A stretch of DNA of 61,970 nucleotides from an uncultured Paludibacter sp. (GTDB taxonomy: Bacteria > Bacteroidota > Bacteroidia > Bacteroidales > Paludibacteraceae), in NCBI GenBank assembly GCA_937927845.1, contig CALFXE010000083.1, positions 1 to 61,970 on the forward strand. The letters are read 5' to 3'. The notes under the pieces are model-generated. The model had not been told where the DNA came from. It did no database searches and worked only from the letters and a program-made list of their open reading frames with translations. Below are positions 52,524 through 61,808 of this stretch, one piece after another. The position numbers and the translations under genes are program-made. How positions within the stretch are numbered: position 1 is the stretch's first letter; each line of letters starts with the position of its first letter.

Positions 52524-53720
52524 CTATACTTTTCTGCATGAAGCTATTATATATTTTTCTGTATGAGTTTTGAATGCGAATAAATAAATATCACCTCCAT
52601 CTTTTATACCTGTTTTCTTTCTAAATTCATCGGCTGACATAAGAAAATTTCGCGTACTTATGTTTGCCTTTGGTATATTACAGCTTAGTCGTTTTACATC
52701 TGTCTTAGAATTATTGTAAACTTCATTGATAATAAAAATCCTACCAGGGAAGTCAGTATTGACCTCATTACTTGTATAAAGATGAGTATTTGCATGAAAC
52801 TTTTTTAAATTGAAACGTGAAGCTATAGTTTTGAAAGCTCCTGATTTCATGATAGAAGCGTTAGGTTCATACAGGTATCGTAATGGAAGATCTGCATATT
52901 CAGGTTTTGATACTTTTTCTTCTTCAAATGTATATTCAAATAATTCTTCTTTACCTGATTTAGTGTAATTTATTGTTTTTATTATAACAGAATTATGTTT
53001 TAAATTATCTGTTTTTATATTCTCATCTTTTAATATCATCAAAATCTCTTTACACTCATTATCAACAGATATAATATGTACTTCTTTAGTAGTAGGTAAG
53101 TCACTTATAGCCTGATGTATATCTAACATTGGCGATAATTTTACCATTACATTTGGTGCTTTTTGAAGTAATTTGTCATACAACAATGAAACATCAGGTT
53201 CGCAGTCGGATATTTTGATAGTTTTCTTTCCTGTGTTGCTCCTTCTGTGCGGGTCAATATAAATTAAATCTACATTCTGCATTTCTTCAATATAATCAAT
53301 TGAATTTGCGTTACTTATCGTATAAGAATTTATATTTAGAGTTTTGAAGTTTCTTTCAGCTAACTCACATAGTTCTTTGTCGATTTCTATATATATTCCT
53401 GAGTTAAATTGCTGATATATAAAGTAAAAGTCTATTCCAAAGCCTCCGGTTAAATCAGCAAATGTTTCACCGCTAAATAATGAAGCTTTATATTTAGCTG
53501 TTATTTCAGACGAAGATTGCTCTATGGATAACTGCTTTGGAAATAATAAATCGTGATTATTATAAAACGATGGAATTTTATTCTTGACTTTCTGTAAACC
53601 TGAAATCTGCCTGATTGCTAATTGAATATCAATGTCAGAATGGCGATGTGACTGTAAACCAAGCTTTATCACATCATCATTCAAATGTTCTTGAATAAAT
53701 TTTTTAGTTTTATTATCCAT
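52524..53720 (-). CDS. THUMP-like SAM-dependent methyltransferase
   Basis: 398 residues: helical N-terminal part, then a Rossmann SAM domain with ADLTGGFGIDFYFI (about residue 87), YIEIDKELCELAERN and VDLIYIDPHRRSNTGKK (motif IV), and a C-terminal THUMP-like domain (about 300-398). It is a Bacteroidota-typical class I methyltransferase, probably acting on RNA judging by the THUMP-like part. Target unknown. It is convergent with tex (3 bp apart) and divergent from the DUF4494 gene. Confidence 0.83.
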   Translation of the reverse strand: MDNKTKKFIQEHLNDDVIKLGLQSHRHSDIDIQLAIRQISGLQKVKNKIPSFYNNHDLLFPKQLSIEQSSSEITAKYKASLFSGETFADLTGGFGIDFYFIYQQFNSGIYIEIDKELCELAERNFKTLNINSYTISNANSIDYIEEMQNVDLIYIDPHRRSNTGKKTIKISDCEPDVSLLYDKLLQKAPNVMVKLSPMLDIHQAISDLPTTKEVHIISVDNECKEILMILKDENIKTDNLKHNSVIIKTINYTKSGKEELFEYTFEEEKVSKPEYADLPLRYLYEPNASIMKSGAFKTIASRFNLKKFHANTHLYTSNEVNTDFPGRIFIINEVYNNSKTDVKRLSCNIPKANISTRNFLMSADEFRKKTGIKDGGDIYLFAFKTHTEKYIIASCRKV

Positions 53721-53791
53721 AATTGTTTAATAATCAGCAAAGATAGGTTTTTAACCTAATATTTTAATTCGATTTAGTCATAATTAAATAT

Positions 53792-53799
53792 TATTTTTG
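53792..53799 (+). promoter_or_regulatory. Predicted -7 box for DUF4494-yggS-folC
   Basis: TATTTTTG matches TAnnTTTG, 49 nt before the DUF4494 start. Confidence 0.55.
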
Positions 53800-53848
53800 C
53801 ACGATAAATTTAGTTTTGGGTTTAATTCTATAATATAAAAAAGACAAA

Positions 53849-54289
53849 ATGCATAATTGGTTTGAATGTAAGGTAAAGTTTGAAAAAACTATCGATGATG
53901 GTAATATCGTTAAAGTAAATGAATCGTATTTAGTTGATGCTCTTAGTTTTACTGAAGCAGAGGCACGAATAATCGAAGAGATGAAACCATTTATCAGCGG
54001 TGATTTTTCTGTTGCAAATATTAAAAGAGTAAAGATTAATGAGATATTTTTTCATGATAATGGTGATAAGTGGTATCGCTTTAAAGTTAATTATATCAGT
54101 CTTGATGAGGAAAAAGGGGTTGAGAAAAAAATACCTGTAGCAATGCTTGTTCAGGCTTCCGAAATTGGCGAGGCATTATCAAGACTTCATGAAGGAATGA
54201 AAGGCAGTATGGCTGACTATGAGGTGGTTACTATTACAGAAACATTACTGATGGATGTTTTAAAGTACGAAAAATCTGAGGATAATTAA
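53849..54289 (+). CDS. DUF4494 family protein
   Basis: A 146-residue soluble protein recognisable as DUF4494 by MHNWFECKVKFEKTIDDG, ESYLVDALSFTEAEARI, KWYRFKVNYISLDEEKG and VAMLVQASEIGEALSRLHEG. It is limited to Bacteroidota. It lies 12 bp before yggS, so it shares that operon. No function is established. Confidence 0.85.
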   Translation: MHNWFECKVKFEKTIDDGNIVKVNESYLVDALSFTEAEARIIEEMKPFISGDFSVANIKRVKINEIFFHDNGDKWYRFKVNYISLDEEKGVEKKIPVAMLVQASEIGEALSRLHEGMKGSMADYEVVTITETLLMDVLKYEKSEDN

Positions 54290-54301
54290 ATTTATTTCAA
54301 T

Positions 54302-54970
54302 ATGTCTGTTTCAAATAATTTGGTTTCGATAAGAGCTAATATTCCATCTAATGTCAAATTGGTATGTGTTACAAAATTTCATTCTGACGACACGATAATG
54401 GAAGCTTATAATGCAGGTGAAAGGATTTTTGGCGAAAGCAGGGTGCAAGAATTGATTGAGAAGCAAGAGCGACTACCTTCTGATATCCACTGGCATTTTA
54501 TTGGTCATTTGCAGACAAACAAAGTTAAATATATCGCACCTTTTGTTGAGTTAATTCATGGTGTAGATTCTATTAAATTGCTAAATGAGATTGACAAACA
54601 AGCACTTAAAAACAATAAAATCATTAATTGCCTGTTGCAAATTCATATTGCAGATGAAGAAACTAAGTTTGGTTTTTCTTCTGATGAGATAATAAACTTA
54701 TTTCAAACAAATACTCTTGATAATTATCCGAATATTAAAATTTGCGGTTTAATGGGTATGGCAACTTTTACTGATGATATTCAGCAAGTTAAAGAAGAAT
54801 TCAAATCCTTAAAATCATTATTTGATAAGATTAAACAAGATTTTTTTGCAGATGACGATGATTTTAAAGAAATCTCAATGGGTATGTCGGATGATTATAG
54901 AATTGCAATAGAGGAGGGGAGTACTATGGTTAGAATTGGTAGTTCGATTTTCGGTAATAGGGAGTATTAA
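54302..54970 (+). CDS. YggS-family pyridoxal-phosphate homeostasis protein
   Basis: 222 residues of the alanine-racemase-like barrel: LVCVTKFHSDD (Lys that binds PLP), FGESRVQEL, WHFIGHLQTNKVKYIAPF, LMGMATFTDD and SMGMSDDYRIAIEEGSTMVRIGS read in two parts. The family controls free PLP and amino-acid balance and has no enzymatic reaction known. It ends 2 bp before folC. Confidence 0.95.
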   Translation: MSVSNNLVSIRANIPSNVKLVCVTKFHSDDTIMEAYNAGERIFGESRVQELIEKQERLPSDIHWHFIGHLQTNKVKYIAPFVELIHGVDSIKLLNEIDKQALKNNKIINCLLQIHIADEETKFGFSSDEIINLFQTNTLDNYPNIKICGLMGMATFTDDIQQVKEEFKSLKSLFDKIKQDFFADDDDFKEISMGMSDDYRIAIEEGSTMVRIGSSIFGNREY

Positions 54971-54972
54971 TA

Positions 54973-56286
54973 ATGACAATAATGAATTATCAAGAGACTC
55001 TTGAGTATTTATACAATTGTTTGCCGGTCTTTCATCTGATTGGTTCAGAAGCATATAAACCCGGTTTAGATAATACTGTGCGATTGATGGAGTTTCTCGG
55101 TAATCCTCATACTAAATTTCGTTCTATTCATGTTGCAGGCACTAATGGAAAAGGTTCTGTTTCTAATTTTTTAGCTGCAATTCTACAAGAATCCGGTTAT
55201 AAAGTCGGATTATATACGTCTCCGCACTTAGTTGATTTTGGAGAAAGAATACGAATTAACGGTTTGATGATTGATGAAAACTATGTTATCGATTTTATTT
55301 CGAGACATACTGACGTTATCGAGACTGTCAAACCATCTTTTTTTGAATTAACTATGGCAATGGCTTTTTCTTATTTCGCTGATAATAAGGTTGATATTGC
55401 TGTTATTGAAGTCGGTTTGGGCGGAAGGCTCGATAGTACGAATATTATCAATCCGGAATTAAGCATTATTACCAATATCGGGTTCGACCATGTTGAGTTT
55501 TTAGGAAATACTTTACCTCAGATTGCTTATGAAAAAGCAGGTATTATCAAAAAACGTGTTCCTGTTGTAGTCGGAGAGTACTTGGATGAAACTAAACCAG
55601 TGTTTATTAACAAGGCAGCCGAAATGGAAGCCGATATATATTTTGTTGAAGATTCTATCCCTTTACCGAAATTCGTTCGATACGAAGCAAATAAAATGGT
55701 TTTTAAGCATGATAATCACGAATATAGCTCTGATTTAATAGGTCAATATCAATTAAAAAATATTGCTACGGTTCTGTTTGCTTGTGATGTCATCAACAGA
55801 AGTAAGTCTTCAATCAAAGTTTCTTCTGATGCAATTTTTAAAGGTATCGAAAATGTTTGCAAAATAACCGGTTTGAGAGGGAGATGGGAAATACTGCAAA
55901 ATAATCCTTTAATAATTGCTGATACCGGTCATAATGTACCCGGTATTAAGGTTGTTGTAGAACAATTAAAGTCCCATCACTACAAATCCTTACGAATTAT
56001 TTTTGGCATGGTCAACGATAAAGATATATCCGGTGTATTACAACTACTGCCTGATAATGCGATTTATTATTTCACTCAGGCTCAGGTAAAAAGAGCTTTG
56101 AGTGCTGATGAACTTAAACAAAAAGCAGAAGTATTTAATTTACGAGGGAAAGTCTACCACACGATAAACGATGCTGTAAATGCAGCAATTAACGAATCCG
56201 ACACTGATGATTTGATTTTAATAACAGGAAGCAATTTTGTTGTCGGGGAGGCTTTGGGGGTGTTTTCACAACATACCTCTATGTGA
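54973..56286 (+). CDS. folC: Folylpolyglutamate / dihydrofolate synthase
   Basis: 437 residues of the Mur ligase-like family: HVAGTNGKGSVSNFLAAIL (P-loop), YTSPHLVDFGERIRING, EVGLGGRLDSTN, TNIGFDHVEFLGNTLPQIA and ADTGHNVPG. It adds glutamates to folates and possibly joins glutamate to dihydropteroate. ATG 54982 (MNYQETLEYLYN) is an equally good start. The stop codon lies inside the first unit of a 23-nt tandem repeat, so the last residues (TSM) are encoded by repeat DNA. Confidence 0.94.
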   Translation: MTIMNYQETLEYLYNCLPVFHLIGSEAYKPGLDNTVRLMEFLGNPHTKFRSIHVAGTNGKGSVSNFLAAILQESGYKVGLYTSPHLVDFGERIRINGLMIDENYVIDFISRHTDVIETVKPSFFELTMAMAFSYFADNKVDIAVIEVGLGGRLDSTNIINPELSIITNIGFDHVEFLGNTLPQIAYEKAGIIKKRVPVVVGEYLDETKPVFINKAAEMEADIYFVEDSIPLPKFVRYEANKMVFKHDNHEYSSDLIGQYQLKNIATVLFACDVINRSKSSIKVSSDAIFKGIENVCKITGLRGRWEILQNNPLIIADTGHNVPGIKVVVEQLKSHHYKSLRIIFGMVNDKDISGVLQLLPDNAIYYFTQAQVKRALSADELKQKAEVFNLRGKVYHTINDAVNAAINESDTDDLILITGSNFVVGEALGVFSQHTSM

Positions 56287-56412
56287 TCGACTCGAATACC
56301 TCTATGCGATCGACTCGACTACCTCTATTCGATCAACTTGAATACCTCTATTCGATTGATTCACATACCTCTATTCGATCGACTCGAATACTTCTATGCG
56401 ATCAACTTGAAT
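56275..56412. repeat. 23-nt tandem repeat, six copies, with internal dyad
   Basis: Copies at 56275, 56298, 56321, 56344, 56367 and 56390, each exactly 23 nt. The consensus starts ACCTCTATTCG and ends TCGACTCGAAT. Each unit can fold: TATTCGA-TCGAC-TCGAATA in copy 5 is a perfect 7-bp stem, and the CGAC-TC / CAAC-TT variants keep pairing through a G-T. The array begins inside folC and carries its stop codon. Confidence 0.95.
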
Positions 56413-56442
56413 TTAGCAGTAAAGACAATATGGTGTTTTTGG

Positions 56443-56500
56443 TACGCTGATGACGCTGATTTTCAAACGCTGATTTTAAATCAGTGGGTATCTGCGTTGC
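56443..56500 (+). repeat. Dispersed repeat, copy B
   Basis: It contains ACGCTGATGACGC and GATTTTCAAACGCTGATTT, the same words as the minus strand at 10411-10467, with small differences elsewhere. It follows the tandem repeat directly. Confidence 0.7.
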
Positions 56501-57094
56501 TTGCATCGGTTTTATCCGCATTTTATTCTAATAATATATTTGTCGTGGGCTATGTTGTTTTATAATTTCCTACAAATGTTTCAAATAAGCTTTTTATGAA
56601 TTCATAGTTATTACGTTTCGACAGAGTTGTAATGTCAAAAGTCAATAAATGCAATTTAAAGACATTTTTTGGATATTTATTTTTGGATATTGGGATAGAG
56701 ATTAAAATAAAAAGTAGCGCTAAAGTGCTTAAAATAGCTCTTAATTGCAGTAAAAAACAAGGATTTCTGATTTTAGAAGATAAAATAATAATTAATAAAG
56801 TTATCTTGATTTTTAGCCAGTTTAATATTATATTCCACTAACGAGAGTACCCTCCAAAATAAGCTGTATAGAAATGTAAAAAAAATAAAATATTCCTGTT
56901 AAAATGTTTTTTATTAAAAATGCTTTTATATATTTGAACCGTTATTGATACCATAATGAATTGTTGCCGATGATTTTTCAGTTGAAGGAATTGCTTTTTG
57001 AAATAACATCTTTCTCGAATAGTAAACTAAGATAGAAATACAATAAGAGATTCAAAAATCATAATTATCTAACAACTCCAAAAATTAATTTATT
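56501..57094. other. AT-rich intergenic stretch with a candidate promoter
   Basis: It holds a Lys/Ile-rich 69-codon frame at 56632-56841 (+) without a recognisable domain or ribosome site, which I do not count as a gene. A -7-like TATATTTG at 56929-56936 would give a leader of about 150 nt before the gene at 57095. Nothing else stands out. Confidence 0.5.
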
Positions 57095-57739
57095 ATGAAA
57101 AGAGCGGTGTTCCTTTTATTCCTAAGTTGTGCTTTTGTAGTACAATCCCAAGTGCAGCATTTAGAAGGAAGGTTATCTGTATATCCTTCCGGCACTTCAC
57201 CTGACAATGGCTACAATGGTAACATAGTGGTTACTAAGCCAATCGCGAGTGGGCAACACATTAACTTGATAAGACAAGGACAATTTCCATGGTCAATAGG
57301 TACAGTTTATAACTCTAATGAATTTGCCATAGGTTCCGGTAAAGCAAATGATTTTGATTTTACTACTCCATATTTTGTAATTGATATTACCGGTAGAGTA
57401 GGCATTGGTACCACTCAGCCGGATGAAAAATTAACAGTCAATGGAAAAATCCACGCAAAAGAAATTATTGTTTCCTTAAATGGTCCTTTAGCCGATTACG
57501 TTTTTAACCACGATTATAAACTCCGTCCCCTTCATGAAGTGAAGCAATTTGTACAAACCCATAAACATCTTCCGGATATACCTTCTGCCGCTGAGGTGGA
57601 AGAAAACGGTCTGAGTATGGGCGAGATGCAAAACAAATTATTACAAAAGATTGAGGAATTAACTTTATATATGATTCAACAACAAGATGAGATTGAGGAG
57701 TTACATGCCAAAATAGAGCAATTGGAAAAGGGTAAATAA
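57095..57739 (+). CDS. Exported tail-fibre-like protein with C-terminal coiled coil
   Basis: A 214-residue secreted protein (signal MKRAVFLLFLSCAFVVQSQ). Residues about 85-120 hold the tail-fibre style repeat GRVGIGTTQPDEKLTVNGKI. The C-terminal part (HEVKQFVQTHKHLPDIPSA, EVEENGLSMGEMQNKLLQKI then heptads to the end) resembles the endosialidase-chaperone-like ends of Bacteroidota fibre proteins and probably trimerises. No T9SS sorting domain is seen. It is the first of four exported-protein genes; an adhesive surface role is inferred. Confidence 0.8.
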   Translation: MKRAVFLLFLSCAFVVQSQVQHLEGRLSVYPSGTSPDNGYNGNIVVTKPIASGQHINLIRQGQFPWSIGTVYNSNEFAIGSGKANDFDFTTPYFVIDITGRVGIGTTQPDEKLTVNGKIHAKEIIVSLNGPLADYVFNHDYKLRPLHEVKQFVQTHKHLPDIPSAAEVEENGLSMGEMQNKLLQKIEELTLYMIQQQDEIEELHAKIEQLEKGK

Positions 57740-57792
57740 TGTAAATACCACTAAATTCAATATAACAGCTTAATAATTTAAATTTTGTAACA

Positions 57793-58308
57793 ATGAAAAC
57801 ACTAAATAATCTATTGCTTTGCCTTACCTTATTTGGTCTACTTACGCTTACTTCATGTTTGGACTTTTGCAGCCCAATTAAGAGACCTAAGGACTTGCAA
57901 CCTATCAACTGGGAAAGTTACAATGATGTGAAGACAGTTTATTGGAATTGTTATACCTATTGTAAAGACCGAGATATTATTGACTACCACTCAGGAAAAC
58001 AAGTTAAAATGTATGGTTGGATATTTAGTGCTTTTGACAAATATCTTGATTATGGGGATTTTACCTTGATAGACGATTCCCTTCTCATTCATGCACCAAA
58101 TCCATCCAATGCATCACAAGTGCGTATTCAATGTTTTAATTCAGAAGAACTCGAAGGTATAAAAAATAAATTTGAAACAGCAGATCTAACATCAAAATGC
58201 TATGTTCATGGAGTATTGTCTCTACCTTGTCTACATCAAATGGGTTGTTCCAAAACCAGAGTAGAAATTTTTATTGAAAGTGCAGACGATATTTATTTTG
58301 GAAAGTAA
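57793..58308 (+). CDS. Hypothetical Cys-rich lipoprotein
   Basis: 171 residues with a lipoprotein signal (LLTLTSC, Cys about residue 22). The mature part is beta-rich and has eight or more Cys residues (for example CYTYC, CSKT), including a GKQVKMYGWIFSAFDKYLDYGDFTLIDD segment read as OB-like strands (key KMYGWIF, DFTLIDD, CYVHGVL). An OB-type fold is possible but unproved. It lies 53 bp after the fibre-like gene and 17 bp before the C10 protease gene, so it may be co-transcribed; an inhibitor or chaperone role is not supported by any motif. Confidence 0.6.
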   Translation: MKTLNNLLLCLTLFGLLTLTSCLDFCSPIKRPKDLQPINWESYNDVKTVYWNCYTYCKDRDIIDYHSGKQVKMYGWIFSAFDKYLDYGDFTLIDDSLLIHAPNPSNASQVRIQCFNSEELEGIKNKFETADLTSKCYVHGVLSLPCLHQMGCSKTRVEIFIESADDIYFGK

Positions 58309-58325
58309 GAAAGGAGAAGAATATC

Positions 58326-60167
58326 ATGAAAGGAGAAAAATACTTAACATTGATTTTAGGGTTATTAGTCATAGGACAACATTTATTAATAGCCCAGCAG
58401 CAAGTTTCTGTTGAAGAAGCAAAAAAAGCGGCGGTACAAACCCTAAATATAAAACATAGCGATAAAGGTGTATTTTGTGAAGCCGATATAAAGACGGTGA
58501 ATCAATTTCAGGAAAGAAAGCATACCTTGATGTATGAAGTAATCCTCGAAAATGGTCAAGGCATTTTACTGTCGGGCAGCAAAGCGTGTTTACCGGTTTT
58601 GGGATATTATGAAGCATCTGAGAATCAATCAATATTTTCTGATGATGTCCCCGATGGTTTAAAAGATATGTTAGAGAATTATAAACAACAAATTAGGTTG
58701 TGTTTTGAAAATGACACAATGCATCTCTATTACCAAGAGGAATGGCAGCAATTGCAAGAAACAAACTCCACTGTTGGAGCGAAAAACGGTTATCGTGTTA
58801 TAAATAACATTACTGCTACAGAAATCGTTTCACCACTATTAACGACCAAGTGGGGACAGACTTGGTCTAATGATGGTGCTTGTGATGCATACAATTATTA
58901 TGTCTATAATACTGACAGCGATTGTTCTGATTGTATATCCCAAAAGTGCCCTGCCGGCTGTACGGCTGTAGCAATGGCTTAGGTCATGAAATACTGGAAC
59001 TATCCGGTATATTTATCCAATAAATCGGAACAATACGATTGGTGCAATATGCCGAATAAATTGTACACATCATCAAGTAACTATGAAATGGAACGAAATG
59101 CCGTAGCTCGTCTGATAAAAGATGCCGGTGTTGCAGCCGGCATGTCATATTGTTATTTTGGCACCTGCAGTTCTATGGCAGAACTTTGGGAAGCTCGTGA
59201 AGCTTTGGAAGATAATTTTAATTATAGCACCAATGCGCATGTTGATTGGCGTTGGATACATACTACAAATGTATGGAAAAATAAAATCAAAGCCGATTTG
59301 AATAATGGGCGGCCGGTTATGTATTGCGCTATGGACGGTATAAATGGACATGTTTTTGTTTGCGATGGATACCGTAATGATGACTATTTTCATTTTAACT
59401 GGGGATGGAGAGGCTCGTATGACAATTGGTTTACTATAAATGATTTATCTCCAGGCGGAAGCTCTTACTCTTCTCTTGAACATGCACTATTTGAACTCTA
59501 TCCGGATAATCTGCTTCGTGATTATTGTACTTATTATGTCCTACTATGGCAACATTATCACAACTACTATATTCAGCATGGAAAAACAACCCCTGCACCT
59601 TATTTTAATGTTCCCAAAACCTTCCCTTATTTAGAAAGCGTTGATAAAAGCATAGCACAGACATTAGGTTTACCTTCGTCTTGGTACACAATTCCAGCAG
59701 GAATAACCACAGAATATGTAGCACATGAAGTAATTGTTTTGAAGCCCGGGTTCCATGCACAAGCAGGTTCTAACTTTACAGCACGAATAGAGCCGTGTAC
59801 TGATTGTGATTCGAGTCCGATGCAAACTAAACCTATAACAAACAAGGAGATAAACATAGCAAATCAATCACTACAAGTAAAAAAAGTCGAAAAACCGGTT
59901 CTGGAAAAAACCGCATGGCTCGGACAAAATGTTCCAAATCCGGCGCAAGGCGCTTCTTCAATTTCTTTTTACATACCTTCATTCGTCACGAGTGCTATGA
60001 TTCAAATATCGGATCTGACTGGTGTAATTATGAAAAACATTCCTTTACCCGAGAGAGGCAACGGGAAAATATTAGTAGAAACGTCTGTATTACACAAAGG
60101 CATTTATATCTATTCATTAATTTTGGATGGAAAAGTAATCGGAATGAAAAAAATGATGGTTCTATAA
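58326..60167 (+). pseudogene. T9SS-exported C10 (streptopain-like) cysteine protease, split by an in-frame amber codon
   Basis: One frame of 614 codons with a single TAG at 58980-58982. Upstream part: signal peptide (HLLIAQ), a prodomain and LLTTKWGQTWSNDG then KCPAGCTAVAMA with catalytic Cys212. Downstream, without a shift: VMKYWNYPVYL, then GINGHVFVCDGY with catalytic His (about residue 342), HFNWGWRG, a beta-stack module, and a type A T9SS sorting domain (GQNVPNPAQGASSISFYIP ... KGIYIYSLI). C10 proteases read AMAQVMKYWNYP here, so the stop stands for Gln: a CAG to TAG change. Either a nonsense pseudogene, a suppressed stop, or a sequencing error. Other genes here use TAG as a true stop (glmM, gnd). 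Confidence 0.9.
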
Positions 60168-60237
60168 TGAACATAAGAAAAGTTATTATTGATAATTTTC
60201 TCTTTTGTTATATTGAGAATAAATTGATTTTAAGATT

Positions 60238-61153
60238 GAAGTCGTCTTGACTTTTTGATTATTAAACAATATTCAAAAGAAGGGAACGTTTTGTATGCGA
60301 CAAAACAACAATACAATTCCCTTCTAAAATGTCGACAAAGATACAATAAGAATTGAGATATTACCTCATTTATCCGTAGCAAAAAGAGGATTTCAGACAA
60401 GAAGTTGTCTGATAGAAATAGTAAACAGTATTTTATACAAACTCAAAACAGGTTGTCAATGGAGTATGTTGCCGGTAGAAAGTTTATTTTCAGATGTAGT
60501 GCTAAGTTATAAAACGGTTTTTGGTCATTTTCGTAAATGGTGTAAAAATGGAGAATGGGAGCACTGTTGGAAGAAAATCCTGAAAAAACACAGATTATTC
60601 CTGGATTTATCCAGTGCCGATTTAGATGGTAGTCATACCAAAGCATTGCGTGGAGGTGAAGCGGTTGCTTATCAGGGACGTAAGAAAAGGAAAACAACAA
60701 ATTCGTTATATCTATCAGATAGACAGGGTCTACCTTTAGCTTTGTCAAATCCGATAGCAGGGAATCATAATGATTTATATGTTATAGAGAAATCTTCAGA
60801 AGAACTGTTTTCGACTTTAGTAGAATCAGAAATTAGCACGGATGGACTTTTTGTTAATGCTGATTCCGGTTTTGACTCGAAGGACTTCCGTTCTATTTGT
60901 AAAAAGTGGGGAGTTGTTCCTAATGTTGCTTTCAATTATCGCAATGGTGAGAACAAAGATGAGTATTTATTAGATGATCTACTATATAAACAAAGATATG
61001 TTATTGAAAGAACCAATGCATGGATAGACAGTTTCAGATCGTTAGTTAATAGATTTGATTATACGGTTTCAAGCTGGAAAAGCTTCAATTACATAGCCTT
61101 TATGATTATTTTGTTCAAAAAAATTAAAAATAACAAAAAGTCAAGATGACTTC
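60238..61153 (+). mobile_element. IS5-family insertion sequence, about 916 bp
   Basis: Terminal inverted repeats: left from 60238 (GAAGTCGTCTTGACTTTTTG) and right ending at 61153, whose complement reads GAAGTCATCTTGACTTTTTG, one mismatch over these 20 nt. ATT at 60235-60237 and 61154-61156 fits a 3-bp target duplication, as in IS1031/ISL2-like IS5 groups. Between the left end and the transposase start, AGAAGGGAA (60278-60286) pairs with TTCCCTTCT (60317-60325), with a nested TTTTGT/ACAAAA. It is a hairpin that would shield the start from read-through transcripts. The insertion lies 71 bp after the C10 protease gene. Confidence 0.88.
60329..61149 (+). pseudogene. IS5-family DDE transposase, frameshifted near its start
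   Basis: The ATG at 60329 reads MSTKIQ and stops. One frame over, the protein continues without break: RIEILPHLSVAKRGFQT, KLKTGCQWSMLPVESLF, then the catalytic core with DLSSADLDGSHTKALRGG (first D), NADSGFDSKDF (second D) and YVIERTNAWIDSF (E). A missing base at about 60347-60349 explains this. From 60466 the frame is also open with an ATG, giving 227 residues that retain all three catalytic positions but lack the N-terminal DNA-binding part. The TGA stop lies inside the right inverted repeat. Confidence 0.85.
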
Positions 61154-61221
61154 ATTAAATAAAATTAAGATTAAATTTGCAAAACCATCTAAATAACAAA
61201 GAAAGAAAAGGAGAAAGAAAC

Positions 61222-61533
61222 ATGAAAAAGAAACTTTTAATTTCAATATTGACATACTGTATTACAGTGTTATTTGTACATGCACAGTTGTAAATAAATG
61301 CCGGCTTTGTTCCAGGTAACCGGACACTTTCAGCTTCTCTTGAGAAAAATATTTTGTTCAATGCCGCCACATGTTACACGGTAACACAATCAGGAGTACA
61401 AGCTTATTCATCCGAACAGTTATCCGCATTTTTTGATGGAGCAATGCATGTTGAATATTCTCAATCAGTTGTAACCCCATCTAATATTACCCCATTAATT
61501 TACCTTTTAATGATTTTTATGATAAATACCTAA
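61222..61533 (+). pseudogene. Broken exported-protein gene with ochre stop after its signal peptide
   Basis: A good ribosome site (AAAGGAGAAAG) precedes ATG 61222. The first 23 codons make a signal peptide (MKKKLLISILTYCITVLFVHAQ), then L and TAA at 61291-61293. The same frame goes on as INAGFVPGNRTLSASLEKN, AATCYTVTQSGVQAYSSEQL and SAFFDGAMHVEYSQSVV before merging into repeat DNA and stopping at 61533. Reading through the stop looks protein-like, so this is a decayed and 3'-truncated secreted protein and not a real 23-residue peptide. The original function is unknown. Confidence 0.75.
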
Positions 61534-61808
61534 TAATCACATTACAATACACCTTTTATAAATCATCTTAATCACACTAATCAAATAAATCATCGTTTAG
61601 ACAAAAGCACGCAAAAGGTAAAAACTTTTCATCCTACCCGATTAATTTACCTTTTAATGGTTTTTATTCAAATCATATTTCGTATTTTTGTGTCGTGTCG
61701 TGATGGCGATACAAATAATAATAATAATGTCTAAACCATGATTTATATGATTTACATGATTAAGATGATTATAAAAGGTATATGATGATGTGATTTTTAT
61801 GATAAATA
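61488..61808. repeat. Long inverted repeat with direct repeats before the GxxExxY gene
   Basis: The arms at 61535-61602 and 61729-61795 are imperfect complements over about 67 nt (outer end AATCACAT, middle CCTTTTATAA, inner end GGTTTAGAC-like). TGATTTTTATGATAAATA occurs at 61511-61528 and again in the same direction at 61791-61808. ATTAATTTACCTTTTAATG occurs at about 61494 and 61641. The GxxExxY start codon lies in the right copy of the 18-mer. The layout looks like a small mobile or self-duplicating unit. Confidence 0.75.

Noticed and set aside
56632..56841. Lys/Ile-rich 69-codon frame
   Set aside because: AT-rich composition, no ribosome site or recognisable domain; kept only as a remark on the intergenic region.
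58980..58982. Genetic recoding of TAG as a sense codon in this organism
   Set aside because: glmM and gnd end in TAG at family-normal lengths, so amber is an ordinary stop here.
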